13,012 bases of DNA, from positions 1 through 13,012 of the forward strand of contig DATKEK010000087.1 of the NCBI GenBank assembly GCA_035512195.1. The letters are read 5' to 3'. Position numbers and translations under genes: made by a program. A model generated the notes under the pieces. It was given only the letters and a program-made list of their open reading frames with translations. It was not told the origin of the DNA and did not search any database. This stretch comes from DATKEK01 sp035512195. Its GTDB lineage: Bacteria > Pseudomonadota > Gammaproteobacteria > Burkholderiales > Eutrophovitaceae. Each line of letters opens with the position of its first letter. The first letter of the stretch is position 1. Shown in pieces: positions 7,054 through 13,012 of the stretch.

Positions 7054-10002
7054 TCAGCGCAAAGTAAAATAAAAGCTCGCGCCTTTGCCTACCTCGGCTT
7101 CGGCCCAGACACGGCCGCCATGCCGGCGCAGGATACGCTGCACGATCGCCAGGCCGACGCCGCTGCCGGAAAATTCCCGTTCCGGATGCAGGCGTTGAAA
7201 CACGTTGAACAGCTTGCTGGCATAGGTCATGTCGAATCCGACGCCGTTGTCGCGCACGCAGTAGGCCGTCTCGCCATCGACCGTTACCACTTCGAACACA
7301 ATGCTCGCGCTTTCATTCCGGGCGGTGAACTTCCACGCATTGTCGAGAAGGTTCTGCATCGCGATGCGCAGCAGACCGGCATCGGCTTCCGCGTAGATAC
7401 CGGGTTGAATGCGTATCTCGACCTTGCGCTGCGGGTTCGCTTCCGACAGTTCGGAAAGCACCTCCGCCGCCAGCGCACTGAGATCCACCGGCTGGCGACG
7501 CATCTCGCTCCTGGCCACGCGCGATAACGCAAGCAGATCGTCGATCAGGTTGCCCATGCGCTGCGCGGCGGCGCACACCCGGTTCAGGTGATCCTGCCCC
7601 TGCACGCCAAGGCGGTCGCCGCAATCCTCGAGCAACGCCTGGCTGAACCCCTCGATCGTGCGCAAAGGCGCACGCAGATCGTGCGACACCGAATAGGCGA
7701 ATGCGCGCAGTTCCTCGTTGCTTGCTTCGAGTTCCGCGGTGCGTTGCCCGACGCGCTCCTCCAGTTCGAGGTTGATGTTCTCCAGCGTCTGCTGTGCGTG
7801 CTTCAGCGCGTCGATCTCGGTGAACATCGCAAGCGTGCCCTGGTAAATTCCGTCGTTGCCGACGATCGGGCTGCCCGATGCCATCACCCACACCGGCGTG
7901 CCGTCGGCGCGGATCAGCCGCAGTTCGTGGCGACTGGCGATTCCGGCGCGGCGATCAGCAAGGCGCGCTCGCGCGCCTTCGAGATCCGGCGCGAATACGA
8001 ACTCCAGGGTTTCGCGTCCGAGCAGTTCGTCCTCCTTCCTGCCCAGCATCCGCGCCAGCGCCGGATTCACGAACAGGATGCGGTCGAGCCCATCCATGAT
8101 CCAGATGCCCTCGCCGGCGGTCTCCGCCATCTGCCGGAAGCGGCGCTCGCTCTGCTCGAGCGAGCGCTGTGCGCGCTTGCGCTCGGTCACGTCGCGCAGC
8201 ATCACCACGATCGCCGGCCGGCCTTCGTCCATGATGCGCGAAGCCGATGCCTCCGCTTCCGCGAAATCGCCGGTCAACTTGCGAAAACGCTGATCGGCGC
8301 GCGGAACGGTTTCGCCCTGCTGCAGGCGGACCAGACGATCCTCGACCGATGCGTGGTACTCCGGAAGAATGAAGTCGTAAATGCTGCGCCCGATCAACTG
8401 CTCCGGCGAGTCCGCGGCGAAGAAACGCACCGCCGCGGTGTTCAGGAACACGAACCGCCCGTCGCGGTGCATGTGAATCGGCTCCGGCGACAACTCGACC
8501 AGCGTGCGATAGCGGTCCTGCAGCTGATCCAGCGCCGCGCGCGCCTGTTCGCGCTCGGTCACGTCGTAGGCCAGCACCAGCCGCGCCGTGCGCCCGTGCC
8601 ACAGCGTGTCGTGCGTGCTGGTTTGCATCAGCATGATCGACCCGTCCTTCTTCCGGTGCTGCCAGATCCCGGCTTCGAACGGGCCGGACGGCGCGGCGCG
8701 AAGATACTGCTGCATTCGCTCCAGTTCCTCGGCAGGCCGGATATCGCGCAGGGTCATGTCGAGGAACTCGCCGCGCGTATAACCGTACTTCTTCAGTGCC
8801 GCGTCGTTCACTTCCAGGAACAACAGCGTTTCGCGATCGAATACCCACATTGGCAGCGGGTTCTCGGCAAAAAGCTGCCGGTAGGCACGCGCGTTTGCCT
8901 CTGATTCTTTCTCCGCCTGCTCCAGTGCAACCAGCCGCTCCGCCAGCACCCGTGTCGTGTCGTCAAACGCGGCGCCAAGCTGTCCGAGCTCGCCTTCGCC
9001 CGCCGCGAGCCCGGTGCGCGCAGCCAGATCGCCGGAGCCGATTCGCTCCGCGGTATCCATGATCGAACGTACCGGTCGCACTACCAGTGCGGTACCGGCC
9101 CACCAGGCAATCGCCAGCGCCAGCAGCATGACCGCCACTAGCACCGCCAGGTATCCCGACAGCACGCGCGCCACCGCACCAGCCAACGCACGGTCGTCCA
9201 GTTCAACGGCGACAAACATCGCAGGCTCGGGCAGACCGCTCACCGCGGCATGCGCCACGTGACGGCGGCCGCGTTGCGCGTTCAGCTCCAGGTGCCCGGT
9301 CGCGCCCGCAAGCGCGGCGCGGGCGATAGCTGCGTCATGCAGCGGTTTGCCCACCCAGGCTTCATGATCCGGTTTGCGCGCAAGCACCACGCCGTCGCGG
9401 TCGAAGACCGTAAGCGAAGCGCCATCCGGCAGTTCCGTGGCGCGCGCGATGTCGGCAACTATGTTCAGGTCCACCGCAGCGAACACCACCGCCTCGATTC
9501 CGCCCTGCGCGCCCTGGACCGCCTTTGCCAGGTTCAGCGTGGTGTGCCCTGTGGCGCGGCCGATCTGGAACACCCCGGCCGCGAATCCTCTGCGCCGCAT
9601 CGCCTCCCTGTAGTAGCGCCGATCGCCAAGGTAGAGCCCGCCCGGCCCGAGTGCATGGCAGCGCAGATAGCCGTCCGTGCCGATGACCCCGAAGTTCGCG
9701 AACCAGTCGTGGACGCCAAGCATCGGCCGCAGGAAGGCTTCACATATTTCCGGATCGGGGTCGAGCAGTTGCGGCGACCGCGAGAGCACCTGGATGATCT
9801 GGCGCGTGCCCTCGATCACGCGCTGCTGGTTGGCCGCCGCAAGCAGCGTCAGACGGTCGAGCTCCCGATGCGATTCCTCGTAGAGGTATCTCCATTGCTG
9901 GACCACAGCTATTACAGCGAGCAGGATGACCGGCACGAAGGCCGCCAGCACCAGCGCCAGCAGGCGCGACCTGAGTGTTGGCAGCAGCCGGCGGATTGGC
10001 AT
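7054..10002 (-). CDS. Membrane sensor histidine kinase (dCache-HAMP-PAS x3-HisKA-HATPase_c), phytochrome-type transmitter
   Basis: A 982-residue inner-membrane histidine kinase. Seen in order: transmembrane helix at about 12-35; periplasmic double-Cache region at about 38-282 (conserved-looking stretch around VFAAVDLN, 173-180); second transmembrane helix at about 283-306; HAMP at about 305-358 with a VRPVR start; PAS domains at about 372-487, 492-608 and 615-735; coiled stretch of about 735-765; HisKA with phospho-accepting H774 in SVSHDLRAPL; HATPase_c with N888, DNGVGF from D918 and GSGVGLAIV at 946-954. All catalytic motifs look intact. Double-Cache domains usually bind small extracellular ligands; the ligand here cannot be told. 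The FAYSVSHDLRAP style of HisKA belongs to the group that includes phytochrome kinases, which often work with Rcp1-like single-domain receivers, and such a gene lies 32 bases upstream. No bilin-binding domain is present. The ATG puts a basic stretch right before the first helix; the Shine-Dalgarno is weak. Confidence 0.95.
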   Translation of the reverse strand: MPIRRLLPTLRSRLLALVLAAFVPVILLAVIAVVQQWRYLYEESHRELDRLTLLAAANQQRVIEGTRQIIQVLSRSPQLLDPDPEICEAFLRPMLGVHDWFANFGVIGTDGYLRCHALGPGGLYLGDRRYYREAMRRRGFAAGVFQIGRATGHTTLNLAKAVQGAQGGIEAVVFAAVDLNIVADIARATELPDGASLTVFDRDGVVLARKPDHEAWVGKPLHDAAIARAALAGATGHLELNAQRGRRHVAHAAVSGLPEPAMFVAVELDDRALAGAVARVLSGYLAVLVAVMLLALAIAWWAGTALVVRPVRSIMDTAERIGSGDLAARTGLAAGEGELGQLGAAFDDTTRVLAERLVALEQAEKESEANARAYRQLFAENPLPMWVFDRETLLFLEVNDAALKKYGYTRGEFLDMTLRDIRPAEELERMQQYLRAAPSGPFEAGIWQHRKKDGSIMLMQTSTHDTLWHGRTARLVLAYDVTEREQARAALDQLQDRYRTLVELSPEPIHMHRDGRFVFLNTAAVRFFAADSPEQLIGRSIYDFILPEYHASVEDRLVRLQQGETVPRADQRFRKLTGDFAEAEASASRIMDEGRPAIVVMLRDVTERKRAQRSLEQSERRFRQMAETAGEGIWIMDGLDRILFVNPALARMLGRKEDELLGRETLEFVFAPDLEGARARLADRRAGIASRHELRLIRADGTPVWVMASGSPIVGNDGIYQGTLAMFTEIDALKHAQQTLENINLELEERVGQRTAELEASNEELRAFAYSVSHDLRAPLRTIEGFSQALLEDCGDRLGVQGQDHLNRVCAAAQRMGNLIDDLLALSRVARSEMRRQPVDLSALAAEVLSELSEANPQRKVEIRIQPGIYAEADAGLLRIAMQNLLDNAWKFTARNESASIVFEVVTVDGETAYCVRDNGVGFDMTYASKLFNVFQRLHPEREFSGSGVGLAIVQRILRRHGGRVWAEAEVGKGASFYFTLR

Positions 10003-10034
10003 CGTTCTGCGCGCCTGCCCAAACGGACGGGCGG

Positions 10035-10478
10035 TCAGCCACCCTTGGTCGGAGACTCGTTCACCAGCAGCCAGTAAACCTGCACCTGCTGCAGGCGGTC
10101 CGTGAACTGGGAGAAGCTGACCGGCTTGCGCACATAACTGTTGGCACCAAGCTTGTAACTTTTTGCCATGTCCTCCTCTTCGCTCGAGGAAGTCAGAATC
10201 ACCACCGGGATGAGCGCGGTGCGCTCGTCCTTGCGCAGCCGCGCGAGCACCTCCAGCCCGTCGATCTTGGGCAGCTTCAGATCGAGCAGGATCAGTTCCG
10301 GTTGCTGCGAAACGTCGCGGCCATCGTATTTGCCCTGTCCGAACAGGTAATCGAGCGCCTGCTCGCCGTCGCGCGCTACCACTATTTCATTGATCACCTT
10401 GTTCTGCCGCAGGGTGCGCAGGGTAAGCTCTTCGTGATCGGGATTGTCCTCGACCAGCAGCAGAGTCTTCGATCTCAT
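10035..10478 (-). CDS. Rcp1-like single-domain response regulator
   Basis: A 147-residue stand-alone receiver without an output domain. Receiver motifs are complete: E10/D11, phospho-acceptor D66 in LILLDLKLP, T96 in VVILTSSSEEED, and K118 in SYVRKPV. The long alpha2-side insertion (LFGQGKYDGRD), SEEEDMAKSYKLGANSYV and the C-terminal VYWLLVNE stretch are typical of the Rcp1 family, which receives phosphate from phytochrome-type histidine kinases. Its ATG follows the TGA of the upstream kinase fragment with no spacer, and AGAGGG (plus-strand ccctct at 10486-10491) sits 7 bases before the ATG inside that gene, so the two are probably translationally coupled. With a related kinase on each side, it may be a shared phosphate acceptor; how the signal leaves it is not visible, as it has no effector domain. 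Confidence 0.95.
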   Translation of the reverse strand: MRSKTLLLVEDNPDHEELTLRTLRQNKVINEIVVARDGEQALDYLFGQGKYDGRDVSQQPELILLDLKLPKIDGLEVLARLRKDERTALIPVVILTSSSEEEDMAKSYKLGANSYVRKPVSFSQFTDRLQQVQVYWLLVNESPTKGG

Positions 10479-12434
10479 TCAGTTGCCCTCTTGCAGGGTG
10501 AAAAAGAAGGTTGCGCCCTGTTCGGGCGCAGCCCGCGCCCAGACCCGGCAACCGTGCCGCTCCACCACGCGCTTCACGGTCGCCAGGCCGACACCCGTCC
10601 CGGCATACTCCTCGGCGGCATGCAGGCGCTGGAACACGCCGAACAGCTTGTTCGCGTACTGCATGTCGAAGCCGGCGCCGTTGTCCCTCACGAAGAACGT
10701 GCGCTCGCCATTTTGTACCAATTCGCCGACTTCGATCAAAGCCTGCGGTTTCTTAGCGGAGAATTTCCAGGCATTCAAAAGCAGATTCTGCAGGGCAACG
10801 CGCATCAGGCGCGCATCGGCAGTGGCCTCGAGGCCCTCGCTGATGCTGATGACAGTGTCCCGGCCGCCCTCCGCGGCGCGCAGATCGTTCGCTATCTCGT
10901 TGCACATCGCGGTCAGGCTGATCCGCTCCAGCGACAACTGCGCGCGCGAGACCCTGCCCAGGTTCAGCAGATCGTCGATCAGCTGTCCCATGAAGCGCGC
11001 GCTGTAGCGGATGCGCTGCAGGTAGTGCAGTCCGCCGGAATCGAGCTTGTCCGCGCAATCCTGCTCCAGCGCCTCGCTGAAGCCGTCGATCACCTGCAGC
11101 GGCGCGCGCAGGTCGTGCGACACCGAATAGGAGAACGCCTCGAGCTCGCGGTTGGAGCGTGCGAGATCCTCCTCCATGCGCTTGCGTTCGGTGACATCGG
11201 TGTCGACCCCGACCCAGCGCACCACCCGCCCGCCGGCATCGCGCACCGGCACCGCGTTCGAGTAGAACGTCACGATACGGCCGTCACGGGCAATGCAACG
11301 GAACTCGGTCTCGTAGCCGGTGCCGTCGCGCGTCGCCTGCAGCCATTTCTCCAGTTGCGCGTCCCTGTCCTCCGGATGCAGCACCGCGACCCATCCATTG
11401 CCCAGCCACTCCTCGCTGCTGCCGCCGAAGTAGTCGTACCAGCGCCGGCTGAAGTACACGATTGCCCCGTCGGCATCGCTCGCCCACACCACCTGCGGCG
11501 CCACGTCGGTCAGGGCGCCGAACAGCGCCTCGCTTTCCTCCAGCCGCTCGGTGCGTTCGGCCAGCAGCGTGGAAAGGCGCCGGTTGAGCTCCCTGACCTC
11601 GGCCTTCGCGCGCTCGCGCGCCGTCACATCCTTGCCGATGCCGCGATAGCCGCGGAACCGGCCGCCATTGTCGAATACCGGATACCCGCTGATGCTGACG
11701 TAGGCCGCCACGCGCCCACCGTCGTCAAGCCGCTCCATGACGAAATCGTGGAACGCCACGCGCGCCGCGAGCTGCGCCTTGTGCCGCGCCCACTCTTCTT
11801 CGCTCGCGCGATTGTTCGGCAGCTCCCAGCGCCGTTTCCCGAGCACTTCCGAGAACGCATACGGTTCGCGTCCTTCGGGTTCCACGCCGACGAAGCGCAG
11901 TTCCTCATCCTGCTCCCAGTACCAGTCGGCACTCAAATCCGTCAGCGCACGGAAGCGTTCTTCACTTTCCTTGAGCGCGAGTTCCGCTTTCTTCAGCGCG
12001 GTGATGTCCTGCACCGTACCGACCAGACGCAACATCCTTCCGTCGTCGCCGAAGAACGTTTTCCCGCGCTCATGCACCCAGCGAACATCGCCCGACGGCA
12101 GCACGATGCGGTGCTGGAAATCGAGCATCGGTTTATCCGGTGAAAGGTCTTCATTCGCCGCAGTTACGACAGGAAGATCGTCCGGATGCACGAGCGCCAG
12201 AAAGGACTCGTAATCCGGCTCCGGCAACTGTGCCCTGGTCAGGCCGAAAACTTCGTAGGTCTGCTCCGAGCAATAAATTCTGTCGATCTCGAGGTCGCGC
12301 TCCCAGCTGCCGAGCTTTGCAATCTGCTGCGCCTTGGCGAGCAGGGCCTCGCTGCGCCGCAACTCCGCCTCCGCGCGGTCGCGTTCCTCGCCCCGCGCCT
12401 GCAGGCGCTGCGCCATGTCGTCGAAGGTCGGCAA
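10479..12434 (-). CDS. Histidine kinase, C-terminal part of a frameshifted gene (HAMP end-PAS x3-HisKA-HATPase_c)
   Basis: A 651-codon open frame counted from a TTG at 12434. The first residues (TFDDMAQRLQ) are the end of a HAMP domain whose beginning lies in another frame just upstream, so this is most likely the rear part of a longer membrane kinase. Domains: PAS at about 33-148, 158-272 and 302-416; HisKA with H440 in SVSHDLRAPL; HATPase_c with N554 in LLLNAWKFSA, DNGAGF from D584 and GTGVGLATV at 612-620. The kinase half has kept every catalytic motif. The second PAS (DWYWEQD ... RGYRGIGKDVT) closely resembles the third PAS of the GGDEF-EAL protein at 24-4643. The transmitter is of the phytochrome type, like the kinase at 7054-10002, and it directly abuts an Rcp1-like receiver gene, its probable partner. 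If translated from the TTG it would be a soluble kinase lacking its sensor; the true product depends on whether the frameshift is real. Confidence 0.85.
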   Translation of the reverse strand: MPTFDDMAQRLQARGEERDRAEAELRRSEALLAKAQQIAKLGSWERDLEIDRIYCSEQTYEVFGLTRAQLPEPDYESFLALVHPDDLPVVTAANEDLSPDKPMLDFQHRIVLPSGDVRWVHERGKTFFGDDGRMLRLVGTVQDITALKKAELALKESEERFRALTDLSADWYWEQDEELRFVGVEPEGREPYAFSEVLGKRRWELPNNRASEEEWARHKAQLAARVAFHDFVMERLDDGGRVAAYVSISGYPVFDNGGRFRGYRGIGKDVTARERAKAEVRELNRRLSTLLAERTERLEESEALFGALTDVAPQVVWASDADGAIVYFSRRWYDYFGGSSEEWLGNGWVAVLHPEDRDAQLEKWLQATRDGTGYETEFRCIARDGRIVTFYSNAVPVRDAGGRVVRWVGVDTDVTERKRMEEDLARSNRELEAFSYSVSHDLRAPLQVIDGFSEALEQDCADKLDSGGLHYLQRIRYSARFMGQLIDDLLNLGRVSRAQLSLERISLTAMCNEIANDLRAAEGGRDTVISISEGLEATADARLMRVALQNLLLNAWKFSAKKPQALIEVGELVQNGERTFFVRDNGAGFDMQYANKLFGVFQRLHAAEEYAGTGVGLATVKRVVERHGCRVWARAAPEQGATFFFTLQEGN

Positions 12435-12435
12435 C
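12423..12435 (-). other. Frameshift inside the HAMP domain of the right-edge kinase
   Basis: On the minus strand the sequence here reads GTTGCCGACCTTCGAC. The sensor-side frame gives VEVAD then leaves homology at CTT CGA; the kinase-side frame gives TFDDMAQRL. Joining them as REVVEVAD-TFDDMAQRL reproduces the usual HAMP spacing (compare GELGQLGAAFDDT in the kinase at 7054-10002). The spacing is exact if two bases were lost, for example one AC from GACACC, and one residue short if a single base was inserted. No slippery heptamer is seen, so programmed frameshifting is unlikely. Confidence 0.85.
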
Positions 12436-12449
12436 CTCCACCACCTCCC
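12435..12449 (-). promoter_or_regulatory. Purine-rich Shine-Dalgarno-like stretch before the TTG at 12434
   Basis: The 15 bases just before the TTG read GGGAGGTGGTGGAGG on the minus strand. GGGAGG lies 9 bases upstream of the TTG, a workable distance for ribosome binding; the second GGAGG touches the TTG and is too close. The stretch also encodes REVVE of the HAMP domain in the sensor frame, so it may be chance. If used, it would allow the soluble PAS/kinase half to be made despite the frameshift. Confidence 0.3.
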
Positions 12450-13012
12450 GCGGCCCCGCCGATATGCCGGCGCGCGCGTTCAGGTTGCCGGATGCGATCC
12501 GCCTGGCCGCGCCCTGCAGCTGCCGCAGTTCCCGCAGTACATAGGCGCCTGCGCCAAGACGCCCGGCAGCGAGCCGGATCAGCAATGCGACAGCCAGCGC
12601 CAGCAACTGGCCCGGCAGGATGCCGCGGGCGGCAGCCAGCGCCGTGGCCTCGGAAAGCCCTGCGATCACGAAGGCGCTGCGATCGTCGCTGCCCGGAACC
12701 TTCGCGAATGCAAACAGCCAGTTGCTTCCGTCCGGTCCGATGGCCTCGATGCGCCCGCGCTCCCGCTCGTTGATTGCGGCGATCAGCCGCGGATCCTCCA
12801 GCGAGCGTCCCTGGCTGCCTTCATTGTCCACGCCGCGGAACAGGATCACGCCCTCGTAATCGGCGACCGTGACCACGGTGCCCTGGGGCATGCGACCGCC
12901 GAGCGCCTCACGGCCGAAATCGTCCAGGTCGAGGCTGGTGAACATCACGCCGTCGACCGCACCGCCGGCGTAGATCGGGTAACTGAAATGCAGCGTGCCT
13001 TTCTGCGCGATC

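Larger units (their letters stand above)
12151..13012 (-). pseudogene. N-terminal part of the same kinase: dCache sensor, second membrane helix and HAMP start; runs off the window and is frameshifted
   Basis: The frame is open to the right edge, so the start codon lies outside; a GTG at 12948 is only an internal codon. Residues before it (LHFSYPIYAGGAVDG, then VMFTSLDLDDF) and on to about 12650 match a double-Cache sensor. A membrane helix follows (about 12580-12640), then the HAMP start RRIASGNLNARAG and REVVEVAD (ending at 12427). From there the frame leaves homology, giving an Arg/Gly/Ala-rich tail that stops at 12151, while the expected continuation TFDDMAQRL appears in the next frame. 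Two oddities: the predicted membrane helix carries two arginines in LLIRLAAGRLGAG, and the usual HAMP proline is replaced (VLRELR instead of an RPLR-like motif). This could mean a decaying sensor, or simply a sequencing error in an intact gene. Confidence 0.8.

Noticed and set aside
5196..7067. Long plus-strand open frame (about 620 codons) opposite the NarL-type regulator and its kinase
   Set aside because: Antisense shadow of two intact genes, no recognisable domain and no plausible ribosome-binding context.
10003..10034. Terminator between the Rcp1-like gene and the dCache kinase gene
   Set aside because: Only a weak 4-base stem can be drawn, with no T-run; the 32-base gap fits an operon.
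1800..12010. Recurrent short sequence like cggtgatgtcgcg scattered through the window as a possible DNA repeat
   Set aside because: Each copy encodes the DIT/DVT-type motif at the end of a PAS domain in the coding frame; it is a protein-level repeat, not a DNA element.
9975..12143. Long plus-strand open frame (about 720 codons) opposite the Rcp1-like gene and the kinase
   Set aside because: It lies wholly antisense to well-supported genes, is rich in His/Arg/Gln as expected of GC-rich shadow frames, and shows no domain motif.
12151..12426. Arg/Gly/Ala-rich tail of the sensor-half frame as a genuine protein extension
   Set aside because: The HAMP and PAS homology continues in the neighbouring frame over the same bases, so the tail is out-of-frame translation after the frameshift.
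12423..12435. Programmed ribosomal frameshift
   Set aside because: There is no slippery heptamer or rare-codon/stop arrangement at the site, and a simple small indel explains the break.
7054..13012. A phytochrome photosensory system
   Set aside because: Only the transmitter type and the Rcp1-like receiver recall phytochromes; there is no bilin-binding GAF/PHY module, and the sensors are dCache domains.

Overview
The window is about 13 kb of GC-rich DNA (roughly two thirds G+C by eye). Every gene I can support lies on the minus strand, and every one is a signal-transduction protein; I see no enzyme of metabolism, transporter, mobile element, RNA gene or CRISPR array. The mix of dCache and PAS-rich histidine kinases with a phytochrome-type transmitter, an Rcp1-like receiver, a NarX/NarL-like pair and a large GAF/PAS GGDEF-EAL protein suggests a free-living proteobacterium, most likely beta- or a related gammaproteobacterium. 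That placement is inferred from style, not from a marker gene.

Layout in the direction of transcription, from the right edge leftwards. (1) A dCache-HAMP-PAS-PAS-PAS histidine kinase that runs off the right edge and is split by a frameshift inside the HAMP domain near 12423-12435. The sensor half (12151-13012) and the PAS/kinase half (10479-12434) are in different frames. (2) A single-domain Rcp1-like response regulator (10035-10478), whose ATG directly follows the kinase stop. (3) A second dCache-HAMP-PAS x3 histidine kinase (7054-10002), intact, 32 bases further on. After a 130-base gap comes (4) a REC-PAS-HisKA_3 kinase (5430-6923), overlapping by 11 bases (5) a NarL/FixJ-type DNA-binding regulator (4781-5440). 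After a 137-base gap holding an 11-base inverted repeat comes (6) a 1539-residue REC-PAS2-GAF-PAS3-GGDEF-EAL-REC protein (24-4643) with apparently intact cyclic-di-GMP synthase and phosphodiesterase motifs.

Taken together there are three kinases, five receiver domains, twelve PAS domains, one GAF and two dCache sensors, but only two visible outputs: DNA binding (gene 5) and cyclic-di-GMP turnover (gene 6). A reasonable model is that the membrane kinases phosphorylate the Rcp1-like receiver and perhaps the N-terminal receivers of the NarX-like kinase and of the GGDEF-EAL protein, so one sensory array controls both transcription and cyclic-di-GMP. That wiring is inference; the domain content is read directly from the translations. 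No domain here is new as a family. The points of interest are the receiver-bracketed GGDEF-EAL protein, the frameshifted sensor kinase with a possible internal restart, and the dense network layout.
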